Source: Plenodomus lindquistii (taxonomy: Eukaryota > Ascomycota > Dothideomycetes > Pleosporales > Leptosphaeriaceae). Taken from it: a DNA stretch of 64,000 nt. The stretch covers positions 3,348,001 through 3,412,000 of the forward strand of contig JANUWI010000003.1 in assembly GCA_025504975.1 (NCBI GenBank), given 5' to 3'. Under the pieces are notes generated by a model. It was not told the origin of the DNA. It did not search any database and was given only the letters and a program-made list of their open reading frames with translations. This document shows, one piece after another, positions 1-12,620 of this stretch (position 1 is its first letter; each line of letters opens with the position of its first letter). The translations under genes were made by a program, and so were the position numbers.

Positions 1-126
1 AGTAAATCAAGCCATTTACGTTAGCTACACTACTCAAGTCTTTTCCTAGTTATTTACTAGTAATTCAACTCATTTACAATGCGCTTGGTAAATGACTAGA
101 ATGCTATAAAAAGTTTTTTTCTAATG
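1..126. other. Weakly mutated AT-rich segment truncating a Fot1 copy
   Basis: Unlike the following 50 kb, this stretch still contains many CA and TG dinucleotides, so it has largely escaped RIP. A seven-base motif of the form (C/T)ATTTAC occurs at 13-19, 51-57 and 71-77, and inverted (GTAAATG or GTAAATC) at 88-94 and 2-8. Homology with the Fot1 element at 59,841-61,692 starts only at about 127, so this segment replaces that element's left part. It could be the end of another transposon or unique flanking DNA; the window edge prevents a decision. Confidence 0.4.
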
Positions 127-906
127 TAAAAAGCTTATACGTAACTATATTATATATATTATAAAATTTAAATTTCTACTTTACTTTATACACGCTTATA
201 AAGCTGTAATAACTTCTAGTAATATCTAAAAAAGGTTTTAAAGTACTAGACTAGTTCTATATAACCTAGAGTTAGTTATATTATACTTTAAAGTCTAGTT
301 ACGCACTCTATTACTACTTTTTATTAATAATAAACTCTAGTAGTTATAAACTTTAAATAATACTTTTAAACTAGAGTTATAATTAATGTTTATAAAGGTA
401 AAAATTTAGAGGTATATAAATAGTTTACTAACTTCTATAGTTAAAGCCTTTAAAAAAGTATTAAAAAAGGCTGTAATTATCGCGTATAAGCTAGTATTAG
501 TGTAAAAAAAAATTACTAAGCTTTAAACTACTAATAAAGCTACTACGCGTTATAAATTATATAAAAAAAAGTAGGTTTAGTATAAAAGTAACTTTATAGC
601 TAAAAAAAGCCTATATTTAACTACTCTAAAAAAGTTCAAAGCGCGTAGTAATAGAAAAAAGGTAAAAAAAAAAAAATAGGCTAGTAAAAGCTATAAATAG
701 GTATAATACTATATATAGTACTATAAAATAGAGTATAATTTATAAACGTATAAAAGTAAAGTAGAAATAGTTATAGAATAGTATTTAGACTAGTTTTATA
801 CTATATAGCGCTATATTATACTACTTTAAACTAAAATAGAGTATAGTTTTAGTAGAGTTTTAGTAAAAGTAGACTATTTATCTATATAAACTACTTATCT
901 ATAAAG
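127..906 (+). mobile_element. 5'-truncated, RIPed Fot1/pogo-like transposon (family 2)
   Basis: This aligns by eye base for base with about 60,919-61,692, the right half of the complete family-2 element, with mostly C/T and G/A differences. It holds the C-terminal part of the former transposase, including a basic Lys-rich stretch near 640-690 and a decayed CCHC-knuckle-like segment near 700-750, then the right terminal inverted repeat (about 841-906). The repeat ends at 906 and is followed by TA (907-908), the expected pogo/Fot1 target duplication. The left half and left inverted repeat are missing; the junction is at about 126. No open frame remains, so the copy is dead. Confidence 0.75.
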
Positions 907-965
907 TATATTACTATATTTTCTAAAATCTTTTTTTAAAAAATATCTAAACTAGGTTATACTAT

Positions 966-1160
966 TATAGTAGAAATATATAGTATAAAAGTTTAAATAG
1001 CTTTTAGAAAGGTTACGTAGATAGAGCAGAACTAATAAATAGCTATCTAAAGTTCTATTAGAAATAGAAGAGACTTTTTTTTTAGTTATTTTATAACTTA
1101 CTTTTTACTAATTTAGTATTAAGCCTTCTGTACTAGAGTAAAGTATAGTTATCCTCTATA
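966..1160. repeat. Dispersed RIPed repeat, copy 1
   Basis: About 195 bp from TATAGTAGAAATATATAGTAT to AGTTATCCTCTA recur at 23,451-23,662 in the same orientation, and homology stops on both sides. Length and sharp ends suit a solo LTR or a small non-autonomous element. I could not link it to the gypsy element that follows. Confidence 0.6.
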
Positions 1161-2039
1161 AAAGTAACTAAAAAGTAATTAAAACTATTAGTTTTTATTT
1201 TTAGAATAGCTATAAGCATCTATTACGTGTCTAAATTATTACTTTTATAATTTAAAAATCTAGAGAGTAGTAGAAGATTTAGTAAGCTAAGTTTAGTAAC
1301 TAGTAATATAATAAGTAGTAAATAAAAAGATATTAGTACACCTCTAAAGCTTTTATATTCTAGAAAATTAATAGAGGTATAAGTTTTTTTTAGTAAAGCT
1401 ATTATAGTTATATAGGTATAGGCTCTAGCTAGTAATAATAAAATTATTCTAAATATAGCTTAGTAGTAAGTAAAATAAAATTAAGCTGTAAAATCTAAAA
1501 GGTATTTAGAATAAAGTAGTAATTAGAGGCTAAAGCTAGAAAAATAATTATAATATAGTCTAAAAGACTAGTATAAATATATTATATAAAGATTTATTAA
1601 AAAGAGTATAATTTATTTTTTATTTTTCTAGTACTATTTATAGCCTAATTTATTTTTAAAGCTATAAAAGATATACTTTTTATTTTTTTATAAGTAATAG
1701 TACTCTGCCTACTTTTTTAATACTTTATTTTTATAATAGCTAATTAGAAACTAATTTTTAAAACTAATACTAAATTAGTAGCTATTTTTCTAGGTCTAGA
1801 ATCTATTTAGAGATCTAATACACTAATAATAGATACTAGAGACTCTAGAGTTACTACTTTTAAATAGTTTCTAATACTTCTAGAGTTAAAGGGACTAACT
1901 AGTAATTATCTAAAGCTAAAGAAGCTAAAAAAATAGGATTTATTAAGTAGTAAAAATAAGCTATACTAATTTTTTCTAAAAAAGCTTTAGCTACGCTCTA
2001 CTAAATACCTATTAGATCTAGTAGTAGAAATAATAGCTA
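1161..2039. other. RIPed DNA, no recognisable gene
   Basis: AT-rich, stop-rich sequence between the dispersed repeat and the first gag-like segment of the gypsy element. It may be the 5' untranslated or LTR region of that element, but I could not find a matching direct repeat downstream of 8,475. No domain or RNA gene was recognised on either strand. Confidence 0.4.
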
Positions 2040-5000
2040 AAGTAATTTAAATACTTTTATAAAGGTAGTTAAAGTTTACTTAGGCCTTTTTTCTCTCTAA
2101 ATACTTTTTAAACTTTAATAGTTCTAATATTATAGTATTTTTTAAGAGATATAAAGAAGTTGCGCTTTATTATAGCTTTTTAGAATTTAAAAAAGTCTAA
2201 AAAGTTATTACCTACTATAAAAAGCGCTAGAAATAGATTATTTACTATTTAATAGAGTATTAGAACGCGCTAGAGAACTATAACTAGATATTACTATAAA
2301 TAGCCCTCTATAAGTAGTTTAGAAGTAATAATATAGTCTAATAGAAAAAAAGTATAGTTTATTTAGAGTAGTAGCTGCGCGATTATTAGTTAAAGCCTAA
2401 TCTAAATATTAAAAAGTACTTTAAAAAGTTCTAAATTAAAATTAAAAGGTGCATTATATTAGAAGAAATTAAAAAAAATAAAAAAAAATACTACTTTATT
2501 AAAAGGCTGCCTATTTACTAAGCTATAAAAGTTTTTTAGAAGTTTAATCTCTCTATAAAACGCTTTTAAAACTTTAGCTTTAAAAAAATTAGCAGTTATT
2601 TATTAGCCTAAATTAAAATTAAAAAGGAAGTAAAGAGGTTAAACTTTACTAAAGTAATAAAAAAATTTAGTTCTAATTACTAGTTTAATATTTAGAAAGT
2701 AGTTAAAATTAAACTACTTTTATTTAGCTAGCCTACTTTATAATACTTAAAAAATACTTAGGCGCTAAAGACTTACTAAATAGTTTAGTTTTTTCTAGAA
2801 ATACTAGCTAGCTAAAGCGAAGTTAATATACTTTTAGATAAGCTTTTCTAGTTATAACTTAGTAAAGCTAATTTTATTTTAGTCTAATAGATACTAAAAA
2901 AATCTAAGCTTTTTATAAACTATTTAATTACTATCTATATTAAAAGAATAGCTAGCAAGCGTTTTATAAAGGTATAAGCTTAGAATAAGCTACTATAGAA
3001 CTATTTCTAGTAACTAAACCTATTTTAAAGGCCTTTAGGCTAGTAAACTTAAAGTACTTTTTAGAACTAGCCTTTATAATTACTTTTTACGTGCTTTATT
3101 TATAATAAGTAGAGATATAGTAAAGCTAAGTGCCTATTAATTAATTAACTAACTAAAAAGGGTTAGTATTACTAGAATAAAAACTAAATACTTTTCTAGA
3201 GCACTTCTAATAACCTATAAAACTAAGTAACTAGTCTAGATAACTAGAAGTAGCTTAAAACTATTATAGCCTATATTAAATAAATATAGATTAAATAGAA
3301 CTTTAGCCTATTTATAGTTAAAGCACTCTAGCTTAAAAACTTATTACCTCTAGTTACTATTTAGAATAACTCTATAGTTATAAATCTAAACTCTAATATA
3401 GATTTAAAGTCTATTTTAGTAGAAGATTACTAGGTATTCTAGAACGCTTTCTATTTAGTAATTATAGAAAATAAAGATTTTTATATAATCTAAGTAGTTT
3501 AGATTAAATATAAATTAATTATTTAAAAGACTGTTAATTAACGCGTATTTAGAGATCTAAAAGTATAGAAACTAAAGCTAGATTTAAGCTCTATAGTACT
3601 AAAAGCTATTTTTAAAAAAGCTAAAAAAAACTAGCCTATTTAACTAAAAGGCTGCTAAAACTTTATTATAGAAGAAAATAAATTATAAAAAGCTAAATAA
3701 GTCTAGTTTATAGAGAAAAAGATAATTAATAATACGCTAGAAAAAACCTTTATAAAAAAAGTACTAGTTCTAAAAAAAATTTAGTTTATAGAAAAGATTC
3801 TACTAACTACTAATAAAGTTATTACGTTAATTCTCTCTACTACTATATTAATACTAGTAGGTATATTTATTAGAAATATACTAGAAGTATATAAAAAGCT
3901 CTTTTAAAACACCTATAGTAAAAAAAAGCTAGATAAAAAGTACTTTCTATAGGTAAATGCTACTTGCACTGCTAAAAAGAATTTAAAGAATAAAAAAAAC
4001 TACTAACTAATTTTTAAATTAGTTTCTATTATAAATGTAGCTGCTATTTTTAATTATATCTTTATTAAAGCTAGTTTAAATAGTTTAGTGTTCTAGTATT
4101 ATAGTATAACTACTACTAATTAGAAAAATCTAGAGATTAATTAAATACAGGCTAGTATTAAAAGTAGTAAAAAAAACTAATAAAAGTTTAAACTAGTAAC
4201 TATAAAGTAGTAGTACTATAATAAGTAAGTAGGTATAGAGTATATTTAGAAAAACTACCTAAAAGTGCCTATAACTATTAGAAGTAAGTATTTTTTTAGT
4301 TTTTTTAATATAGAAGCTAAGCTAAATACTATTTAGTGTAAAACTATAGATAAAGTCTAACTCTCTATTTTAATACTCTTTTAAAAAATAAAGAACGCGA
4401 AAATAGTCTTTATAAATAGTTTAATAGGTAGTTTTAGTAGAATTATTTAAAAAGTATTAGTAAAAATAGAATTAATTATTATATAGATAAACTTCTTTAT
4501 AATTAACTACTATATAAATATAATTATTCTAGAAAACTTATTTTTTATAGACGTTTAAATAAATATTAAATACTCTACCTATAGGCTTACCTACTACTAA
4601 ATTTTTAGTAAAAATAAAAAAAAAAGTACCTAGTTTATATATATAAAAAGCAATTAGGTAAATACTAGAGAAATTATAGTTTAATTAGTAGAAAAAAGTG
4701 GAGGAATATAGAAGCTAGCAATACATCTTTATAATAGAATTAAAAACTAGATCTTTTAGTAAGCTTAGCTTAGCTTTAAATAAACTTAACTATAAAACTA
4801 GTTACTAAATAGTTTATAAAAAAAGAGATCTAATTTATAATTTCTAGTAAAAAAGACTTTTTTACCTAGAAAGGTATAGAATCTCTAGGTAAAAACTAGT
4901 TAGATAATATAGTTTTCTAGAATAATAAAAAACTTTTTATTATAGTATATAAAGATATTATAAAAAAGATTTAGTAAATAGTTTTTATAAACCTAGTTTA

Positions 5001-5679
5001 AAAACTAGAAGATAGCTATTTAGTTACTTTAGTAACAGACTTCTAAACTAACTTTCTAGAAAAAAAAAAGTAAATTTTAGAACTAATAATTAGAGTTTAG
5101 ATGCGCTTTTAGGCTAACTTTTTCTATCTAGAACTTAACACGCTTTATAAGTAAAAAGAAGTTAAAATAGAGTCTATAGATAACTCTAGCTAGAAACTTT
5201 AAAATATTTCTAAATAATTAGACTAGAAAAAAAAAGCCTAGAAGAAATAAGTTCTAAATACTAACTAGAAGTAAGCTTTTTTCTATAACTACTTTAAACT
5301 CTAATATATAAATTTTTTATAAAATTAGAGACTTACCTCTAAGTATATTTTAGAGATAAAGATTTCTCTAGACTTTCTAAAAAGAGAGTAAGAGATGCTT
5401 TTAGAGATACTCTATTAGAAAAAAGCCGCTCTAGTATAGAATTTTAAAAAATTAGGGCGAGTAAGCTATAAAATAATACTACTAGTTATAATTAATATAG
5501 TGCTTTATAAAGCCTAGTAAATACTTTAATTTCTAGTTCTAAAAAAGCTTTAGAATACTATTTTTAAAATAATTTAAATCTATATTAACTAAAAGACTTT
5601 TAAGCTGTGTAAAAGCTAGTATAGAAACCTCTACTTTTTTATAGTAAAAAAAAATTAGAACTATTAGCTTATTAATAAC

Positions 5680-6260
5680 GCCTAGAAAATAAATAAAGTT
5701 ACTATTTAGAATGTAAATATACTATCTAATTCTAATAAACTAGCTAAAAAGTTTATAGAATACTAGATTATATTACTTACTAATTTCTTTTTAGAGTATA
5801 ATTAGATAGAGCTTAATATTTAATTATAGAATATTACTATAGTTTTTATTTTTCTAGAACTAGTTAGATAGTGCACTCTATCTATAAACGTAACTAATTT
5901 AGTTATAGAGTCTATTTATTATATAATAAAAATCTATTAGAAGTATATTTCTAAAATTTATATACTATACTTTAATAATATATATATTAAAAGCTTAAAA
6001 ACTAACTACTAGAAAAAAATAATTAAAAAAGGTATCTAAAAGTATATTACTAAGTATATTATAAACTTTAATAAAGTTTTAGTAGACGTTAAACGTGCTA
6101 GTATAATAGTTTTAGAGTATAAATCTAACTTTTACTACTTCTCTATATTTATTATAGGCTATAAAATTAATAAGTATAGCTAATATTCTAGTAAATAAAA
6201 GATAATTAAAATAGCTACCTAGCTAGAATACTATAACCTAAAAAAGGTATAGAGTTTTTT
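5680..6260 (+). pseudogene. Decayed reverse transcriptase of gypsy-1
   Basis: The RT active-site region is visible at about 5,958-5,993, where the frame reads Y-I-L-Y-F-N-N-I-Y-I-K. In working elements of this group the motif is Y-F-D-D, so both catalytic aspartates now read Asn (GAT to AAT), as G-to-A RIP would produce. The segment after it keeps the usual spacing to the palm/thumb region (a Leu/Tyr-rich stretch about 100 codons long) and leads without a break into the RNase H part. Confidence 0.75.
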
Positions 6261-6299
6261 AGAAGTCTACGTATATTACTAAGTATAGATTATAAACTT

Positions 6300-6830
6300 T
6301 ACTATTATAGTAGACTTTTTTTTTAATCTACTATAAAAGAGTGCTAAATAGACTTAGATAACTATCTATTAGAAAGTAATAGATTAACTAAAAAAGGCTC
6401 TAGTATTACTACCTATACTAGTTTTAATTAACTATTTTAAACCTCTCTAAGTAATAATTCTAGCCTATAATAGATTAAAAAAGGGCTAGAAAGTAAACTT
6501 TATATAGGTAGCTCTAAATAGAAAAAGATATATAATCTAATTTAAAAGTAAAGTATAGTTAAAAGTAGAGTAAAACTAAAATACTAGAAAGTATAAATAT
6601 AAATTACTACTTCTAGTAATTAAAAAGTTTTTGCTCTATTTATATAGCGTGTATTTTATAGTTAAAATAGATATAAAAACCTTTATAGCCTAGTTTTAGA
6701 GAAGCGCTACTAATCTGCCTAGTTTACTTATAATTTAGTAGCTAGCTTATTTAAATATATAGAACTTTAATATTATTTATATACCTAGTAAGAAAAATAT
6801 AGTAGCTAATACTTTTTTAAAACTATTAGA
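6300..6830 (+). pseudogene. Decayed RNase H domain of gypsy-1
   Basis: The translated plus frame, read through stops, keeps the gypsy RNase H pattern: a Pro/Leu-rich lead-in near 6,400, a segment matching the region of the first catalytic Asp near 6,450, the conserved Lys/Tyr-rich helix near 6,600, and an end segment around 6,770-6,820 resembling the linker I-P-G-K-K-N-x-V-A-D-A-L-S (here partly changed to Ser, Asn and Phe). The order directly after RT and before integrase supports the call. Confidence 0.7.
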
Positions 6831-6939
6831 AAAGGATAGCTAGAAGCTGCCTAATAAGTCTAAAAAAAATATAAAGAACTTTATTAATATTACTTTTAAC
6901 GCTCTAAGCCTAGATATTCTAATTAATAATTAGATTTAG

Positions 6940-7920
6940 TACTTTTTTATAATAGTAGATATTTTATTTAGTAATAGCCTATTTATTAAAAACTACTTAA
7001 AAAAGTTATAGACTATAGCTAAGTAGATTCTCTATTAAAAGCGCTTTAAAGGACTTAATTAAAGCAAGTTTACTAGATTTAAAAAGAAGGCCCTGTAGTA
7101 TAATATTTAGAAATAGCACCTTTTTATTTAGCTTTCTAGAAACTGCCCTCTCTAAAAGATTATTAATAAGTATAAACTAAAATAATAAATTATTATAGCT
7201 TTTTATAAAGAATCTAGCTATTAGAGTAAAAAAAAAACCTAGTAAAAAGTATAGTTAAAATACTACTAGAAGAAACTCTATTAGAATATATAGTAGTATA
7301 TTAAAACCTATACAGCTTACTAAAAGTATAGTAATTAATTATTAAAAAAAGTCTTTTATTCTACTAAACTACTATTAATGCTATAGAGATAGGTTATAAT
7401 TAACGTTATATATATACTAGAAAGAAGAAATAAAAAGTTTTTTATAGTAGTAGTACGCGATTATATATTATAGTACCTAGAGATAGAAGCTTTAAAGTAT
7501 AATAATTCTAAATTAGTTACTAAGTTTATTAAAAATACTATTTTCTACTAATAGAGAGTTACTTTTTAAATATTCTGTAATAGAGGGCTAGAGAACTAAA
7601 GCTTTATTAAAAACTTCTAGTAATAATTTAGTATTAATAGAGTAGTTTTAAGCGCTTTTTACCTCTAGAGACAGGGACTAATTAAAAAAGGCTATAAAGT
7701 TCTAGTAGCAGCTTTAAAAAAAATAAAAAAAAACTAGGTTAATAACCTTTTATTTATTCTATAGGCTAATAGAGTAATAGTTAAATAATTAACTAGTAAA
7801 ACTTCTACTTTTTTTATTTTAGAGTATAAATATATGCTACTAATTAAGCTATTAGTGCCTATTTAGTAAACTTTTTTTTAAAATAAAGTTACTAATATAC
7901 TTTTGCTACTAGCTATAAAA
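6940..7920 (+). pseudogene. Decayed integrase of gypsy-1
   Basis: A His-x-His/Cys-x2-Cys-like zinc region can be traced near 7,200-7,340 (the tail reads Y-T-A-Y-Q-K-Y-S-N, where C-x-A-C-Q-K is expected). A DDE catalytic core follows at about 7,370-7,900. The Asp of the second DDE position sits in the pattern F-C-N-R-G-L-E-N near 7,570-7,600, with D and G altered by G-to-A change. No chromodomain was recognised downstream. Confidence 0.7.
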
Positions 7921-8475
7921 GCGTAATAGTTTTAAAAGTAAAATATAGTACTAAAAAAAGTAATTTATAGAATAATCTAATTAAAGTTTAAAAATAAAAA
8001 ATACTTTAAAAATATAAAGAATATTTAGTAGAAAAGATTAGTAGTTAGTAATCTAGTTTTTTTAAAAAACTTCTAGAATAATTTTAATCTATTTTAGTTA
8101 TCTAAGTTTAAGCCTAAGTAGAAAGGACTTTACTACATTATATTTATAGAAAATAAAAGGTAGTATAAGCTAAATAACTTTAATAGAACTTGTTTTTAAA
8201 GCTATATACCTAAAGAAAGGTTAAAAAAGTTCTACTCTAGGTTTAAATAAAATTTACTAGAGGCTAATACTTAATAGACTACTAAAAAAAAGAGATTTAT
8301 AGAAATAGTAGATTAAAATTACTAGCTATAATTTTAAGTTACTTTAAAGCTATTTATAGTATAAGTTATAATTCTACCTAGACTAAACTTTAATTATAAA
8401 AAGTATAAGCGCTTTTTAGATAGTTAGTTAAATAGCTTTTAATTAAAAATAATTTACTTTAAATAAAAAAAGGAG

Positions 8476-11451
8476 GTAGTAAGCTATGAAAAGATTTTTA
8501 TATAAATAAAAAAACTAGAATAGGAAATAAAAAACTATTAGATAAAAATAGTTTATATCTACTACTACTAATAAAGGCTTAGAGGCTAAAAAGTAAAAAT
8601 ACTAGAACTAGCTTTATTAGAAAGCTAGCTAAATAAAACTTACACTAGCTAATAAAAGCTAATTAAAAAAAAGTAAAAAAAATAAAAACTAAACTTATTA
8701 AAAGCTAGCTATATAAAAAGCTAAGTATTATTATCTAGGTAAAATAACTAGAGTATCTATACTTAAAAATAGTTTACTACTAAAACTATAGAGATAACTA
8801 GGCTACTAAACTTTTAGTAAAAAAAGCTTAACTAGAACTAGAACTATAGCTATAACCTTTCTAATTACTATATAAAAAAAAGCTAGCGCTAGTATTACTA
8901 TTACTATAAATATAAACGCAAGCTAAAAAAAAAAAAGGTACTAAAAATAATAATTAGACTAAATAGTTTTAATTTTAGCTAAAAAAAGTAAGTTAGCTTT
9001 AGTTAGAGTAGCAGGGTAGTCTAAAAAAAAGTTAGTAAAAAAAATAAGTATAAAGCTATATTAGAAAGCTCTACTATAGAATATATAGTAAAAGATATTA
9101 CTATTAAAAGCGTATTTATTATAGGCTCTAAAGTTTAGTAAGCAGCTTAAATAGTAAAACTATAAATAGAGTTTAAAGGTATAACTAGCGCTAGTACTAC
9201 TCTAGTAGTAAATATAGTAATTATTATTTGCGTAGCTATAATTACTACCTACTAACTACTAAATAGCTTAAATAAAGTTAGTAAAAAACTATTTAAATAA
9301 CTTTTAGAAAAGAAAACTTACTAGCTTTTAAATTAGTATTATAGTACCTACGTTAAGTACCTATACTAAATAACTAACTAATAGTTAAAAAAGTAGTAGC
9401 TAGAAAACGTAGTAATTTAGAACCTAGGTAGGCGTTATTATTATTATAGTATATAGTAAAAAAATAAAAGTAAAGTTTAAATATAATACTCTAGGCCTAT
9501 AGCTACTAGATAAAATAGACTAACTTTTTAAAAAATTATATAGTTACTAGGTAATTATAACAGTAGTTTACTATTATAAATTAGTAACTAAAAAATAATT
9601 AAAAAAAAAAGAATTTATACTACTTTAGTAGGTAGTTTTTTACTTTAGAAGTATTATACTACTATAATTCTAAAGTTATATTACTACTTAAAGTGTAGTA
9701 ACTCTAGAGAGAACTACTATCTAGAGAACTACTATTTAAAAGGCTACTACTACTAGTACTACTATCTAGGCTACTAAAAATAGTAGTAACTACGTTAGGA
9801 AAAAACTTTTTATAGTAATTTAGTAGGTATAATTATAGATAAGTGTTAAAGTATTTTAAGTTAGTAGCCTATATTTAACTAGTTTCTAACTAGATTAACT
9901 GCGTTTACTATAGTAACTTTACTTTATATATATAACTAAATACTTACCTATTATATACTAAGCTAAAAGTCTCTAATTCTATTTATCTACGTATTCTATT
10001 TATATAAACTAATAATACTATATATTAATTATATTGCTTAAATTCTATTTCTTCTAGTTATAAACTATATACTACACTAGTACTATATCTATCCTGCACT
10101 TTATATACTAATATATAAGTTATAAATACTATTTACTAGTACTAGACTTACGCGTTATATTTTTACTAATATATATTACTTTATATTAATTATATTACTA
10201 GTATTCTACTTAGCCTAGCTATAAATTATATACTATACTAGTGTACTACTTTTTCTACACTCTATTAAAGCTACTATACTATACGTAGTTCTTTTAAAAT
10301 ACTATTATATTATTAGTAAGTAGTAGTATTTCTATTAAAATAGGCCTTTAATATACAGCGTAGTAGTAAAAGTATATAAAAGTTATTAAAAGTTTTATAT
10401 AGAGTAACTTTAAATAACTTCTACTAACTAACTCTACGCTATTCTAGAGCAGCTAAAAATATCTAGTAAATAAGCTATTAAAAAAGCAAAGCATAGTAGC
10501 TTATACTCTGCTAGTGCTAGCTCTAGAATAGTATAGAGTAACTCTAAATAACCTATAGTATCTAGTTTTTTTTACTATAAGTTTAAACTCTATTCCTTTT
10601 ATCTATTTCTACTATAATTGCTGTACATTTTACGTTTTTTTTTTTGCTTTATATATAGTTTAAGCTACTACTTTATATACTAAATAGTTAAAGTAGTAGA
10701 TAGTAGTAGTATAGTTAGCTAAAGTTTACGTATACTACTAACCTCTAATTATATAGCACTCTACCTATAATATAAAGACTTCTAGATTAGAGATATATTA
10801 ATATAGATTAGTAAAAACGCTAAATAATTAAACTACCTAAACTCTAGTATAGTAGTATAAACTTTAAAGTATAGTAGATATATGCAGAGTAACTTTAAAA
10901 ATCTTTTTTAATCTCTAAGCCTAGTAATAAATAGGCGTAGTGCTAGCAGTAGCAGCTAAAAAACTTATCTATTACTAAAATATAGGCGGCTTATAAAAAA
11001 TATAAGCTAGATTAAAATAGCTGCTACTACTAGAAGAATATATCTATTAAAATAATAAGTGTAGCCTAGTCTTTTTACTATATATTAAGCTTTAGCAGTA
11101 GCGCTTAATACTAAAGAATAACTTATAATTATACTTTTTTTATTTTATAGTATAACTTAGCTTTATACATGCAGGTGCTTATATAATACGTAATATAATA
11201 TTTTTAGAGCTTATTAATACCTATAACTACTCTTTTTCTATTAATACCTGTAACTATTTACTTTCTACTAAAAGTAACTCTAGCTAAATTTTCTATACTA
11301 ATAACTATAATACGCTTTTTTCTAATAGCCTAGACAGCTATGTATATATTATTAACCTTAGTAAAAACCTATTATATATTTTTTAAAAAGGTAATACTAG
11401 ACTATAGAATATAGTTATTACTACGCTATTTAGCCTATTACTAAACACACT
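8476..11451. other. RIPed DNA without recognisable gene
   Basis: About 3 kb of stop-rich AT DNA. The first few hundred bases probably belong to the 3' end or LTR of gypsy-1. Short direct and inverted repeats occur, notably the inverted repeat at 10,432-10,538. AGAGTAACTYTAAATAAC occurs at about 10,401 and 10,535. I recognise no protein domain on either strand. Confidence 0.4.
10432..10538. repeat. Imperfect inverted repeat (19-bp arms)
   Basis: The arm CTCTACGCTATTCTAGAGC at 10,432-10,450 is complementary at 17 of 19 positions to GCTCTAGAATAGTATAGAG at 10,520-10,538, with a spacer of about 69 bp. One of the two mismatches is a C/T difference. It could be a small foldback element or the paired ends of a MITE-like insertion. 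No target duplication was identified. Confidence 0.55.
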
Positions 11452-11770
11452 ATAATTTTTTATAAACCTAATAGTTTATAATTTTAAAGTTATTTTTAGT
11501 ATAAGTAACGTAGATATACTCTATAGTACTATAATCTTTTATAAACCTAATAGTTTATAACTTTAAAGTTATTTTTAGTATAAATAACGTAGGTATACTC
11601 TATAGTACTATAATTTTTTATAAACCTAATAGTTTATAACTTTAAAGTTATTTTTAGTATAAATAACGTAGGTGTACTCTATAGTACTATAATTTTTTAT
11701 AAACCTAATAGTTTATAACTTTAAAGTTATCTTTAATATAAGTAACGCTAGTATACTCTATAGTACTATT
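11452..11770. repeat. Tandem repeat, 79-bp unit, four copies
   Basis: The marker ATAAACCTAATAGTTTATAA recurs at 11,462, 11,541, 11,620 and 11,699, an exact 79-bp spacing. Each unit ends in a version of ACTCTATAGTACTATAAT. Units differ mainly by C/T or A/G changes, so the array probably existed before RIP acted on it. 79 is not a multiple of three, so a coding role is unlikely. Confidence 0.9.
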
Positions 11771-11801
11771 AACCTTTTTAACTTGTTTTTTATAGCAGCT
11801 A

Positions 11802-12240
11802 GAGCTTTAATATAAGTAACGTAGGTGTACTCTATAGTACTATTAATACCTCTAACTTATTTTTTAACTTTTCTATCCTCTCTCTAGCTATATATAGTAG
11901 TTTTAATATCTTTTAAAAAAATATAGAGCTTTAATATAAGTAATACAGGTGTACTCTATAGCACTATTAATGCTTTTAACTTGTTTTTTAACTTTTTTAT
12001 CCTCTCTCTAGCTGTATACAGCGGTTTTAATATCTTTTAAAAGAATACTAAAACTCCTCTAGCTATATATAATAGTTTTAATATTTTTTAAAAGAATATA
12101 GAGCTTTAATATAAGTAACGTAGGTGTACTCTATAGTACTATTAACACTTTTAACTTGTTTTTTAACTTTTTTATCCTCTCTCTAGCTGTATACAGCGGT
12201 TTTAATATCTTTTAAAAGAATACTAAAACTCTTCTAGCTA
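11802..12240. repeat. Tandem repeat, about 124-bp unit with one expanded unit
   Basis: GAGCTTTAATATAAGTAA starts units at 11,802, 11,926 and 12,101. The first spacing is 124 bp and the second 175 bp, because the second unit carries an extra internal duplication of about 51 bp around the CTCTAGCTRTATA block. Each unit shares the AACGTAGGTGTACTCTATAGTACTAT segment with the 79-bp array just upstream, so the two arrays have a common origin. Confidence 0.85.
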
Positions 12241-12540
12241 GTCTAACAGTTAAAAAGCTTAGTTAGTAAATTATTTTTTTAAAGTATTAGAAAAAGACTA
12301 AGATTAGAGATCTAAAAGCGCAGCACGCACATAAAATAAAAGCTTTTAAACTTAAAAATAAAAAGTTAAAAGCTACTCTATAATAGTTTTTAATAGCACT
12401 AGCTCTAATTATAGTACCTACTCTAGTTTTTCTACTAGCTCTAATTACGGCATTTACTCTAGTCTTTCTACTAGCTTTAATGCTGTAGGCCTTTTTTATT
12501 TACTAGTATTAAAGTTAAAAATAACTCTATACGCTTTAAA

Positions 12541-12620
12541 AAGCTCTATAATACTAGCTAGCTATAGGCTTTAAAAAGCTCTATAATACTAGCTGCAGGT
12601 TTTAATAAGCTCTATAATAA
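12541..12620. repeat. Short degenerate tandem repeat
   Basis: AAGCTCTATAATA recurs at 12,541, 12,576 and 12,607, a spacing of 31-35 bp, each after a TTTAAAAAGCT or TTTAATAAGCT lead. It is a small satellite-like block within the same repeat-rich stretch. Confidence 0.65.

Larger units (their letters stand above)
2040..8475 (+). mobile_element. RIPed Ty3/gypsy LTR retrotransposon (gypsy-1)
   Basis: Reading the plus strand through TAG/TAA stops gives the gypsy gene order. A gag-like helical region lies from about 2,080 to 3,100, a long poorly resolved gag/protease part to about 5,600, then reverse transcriptase, RNase H and integrase. A purine-rich tract ending in GGAGGTAG at about 8,467-8,474 looks like the polypurine tract that precedes a 3' LTR. 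I could not pair LTRs, so both borders are approximate. Every frame is full of stops, so it cannot be autonomous. Confidence 0.75.
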
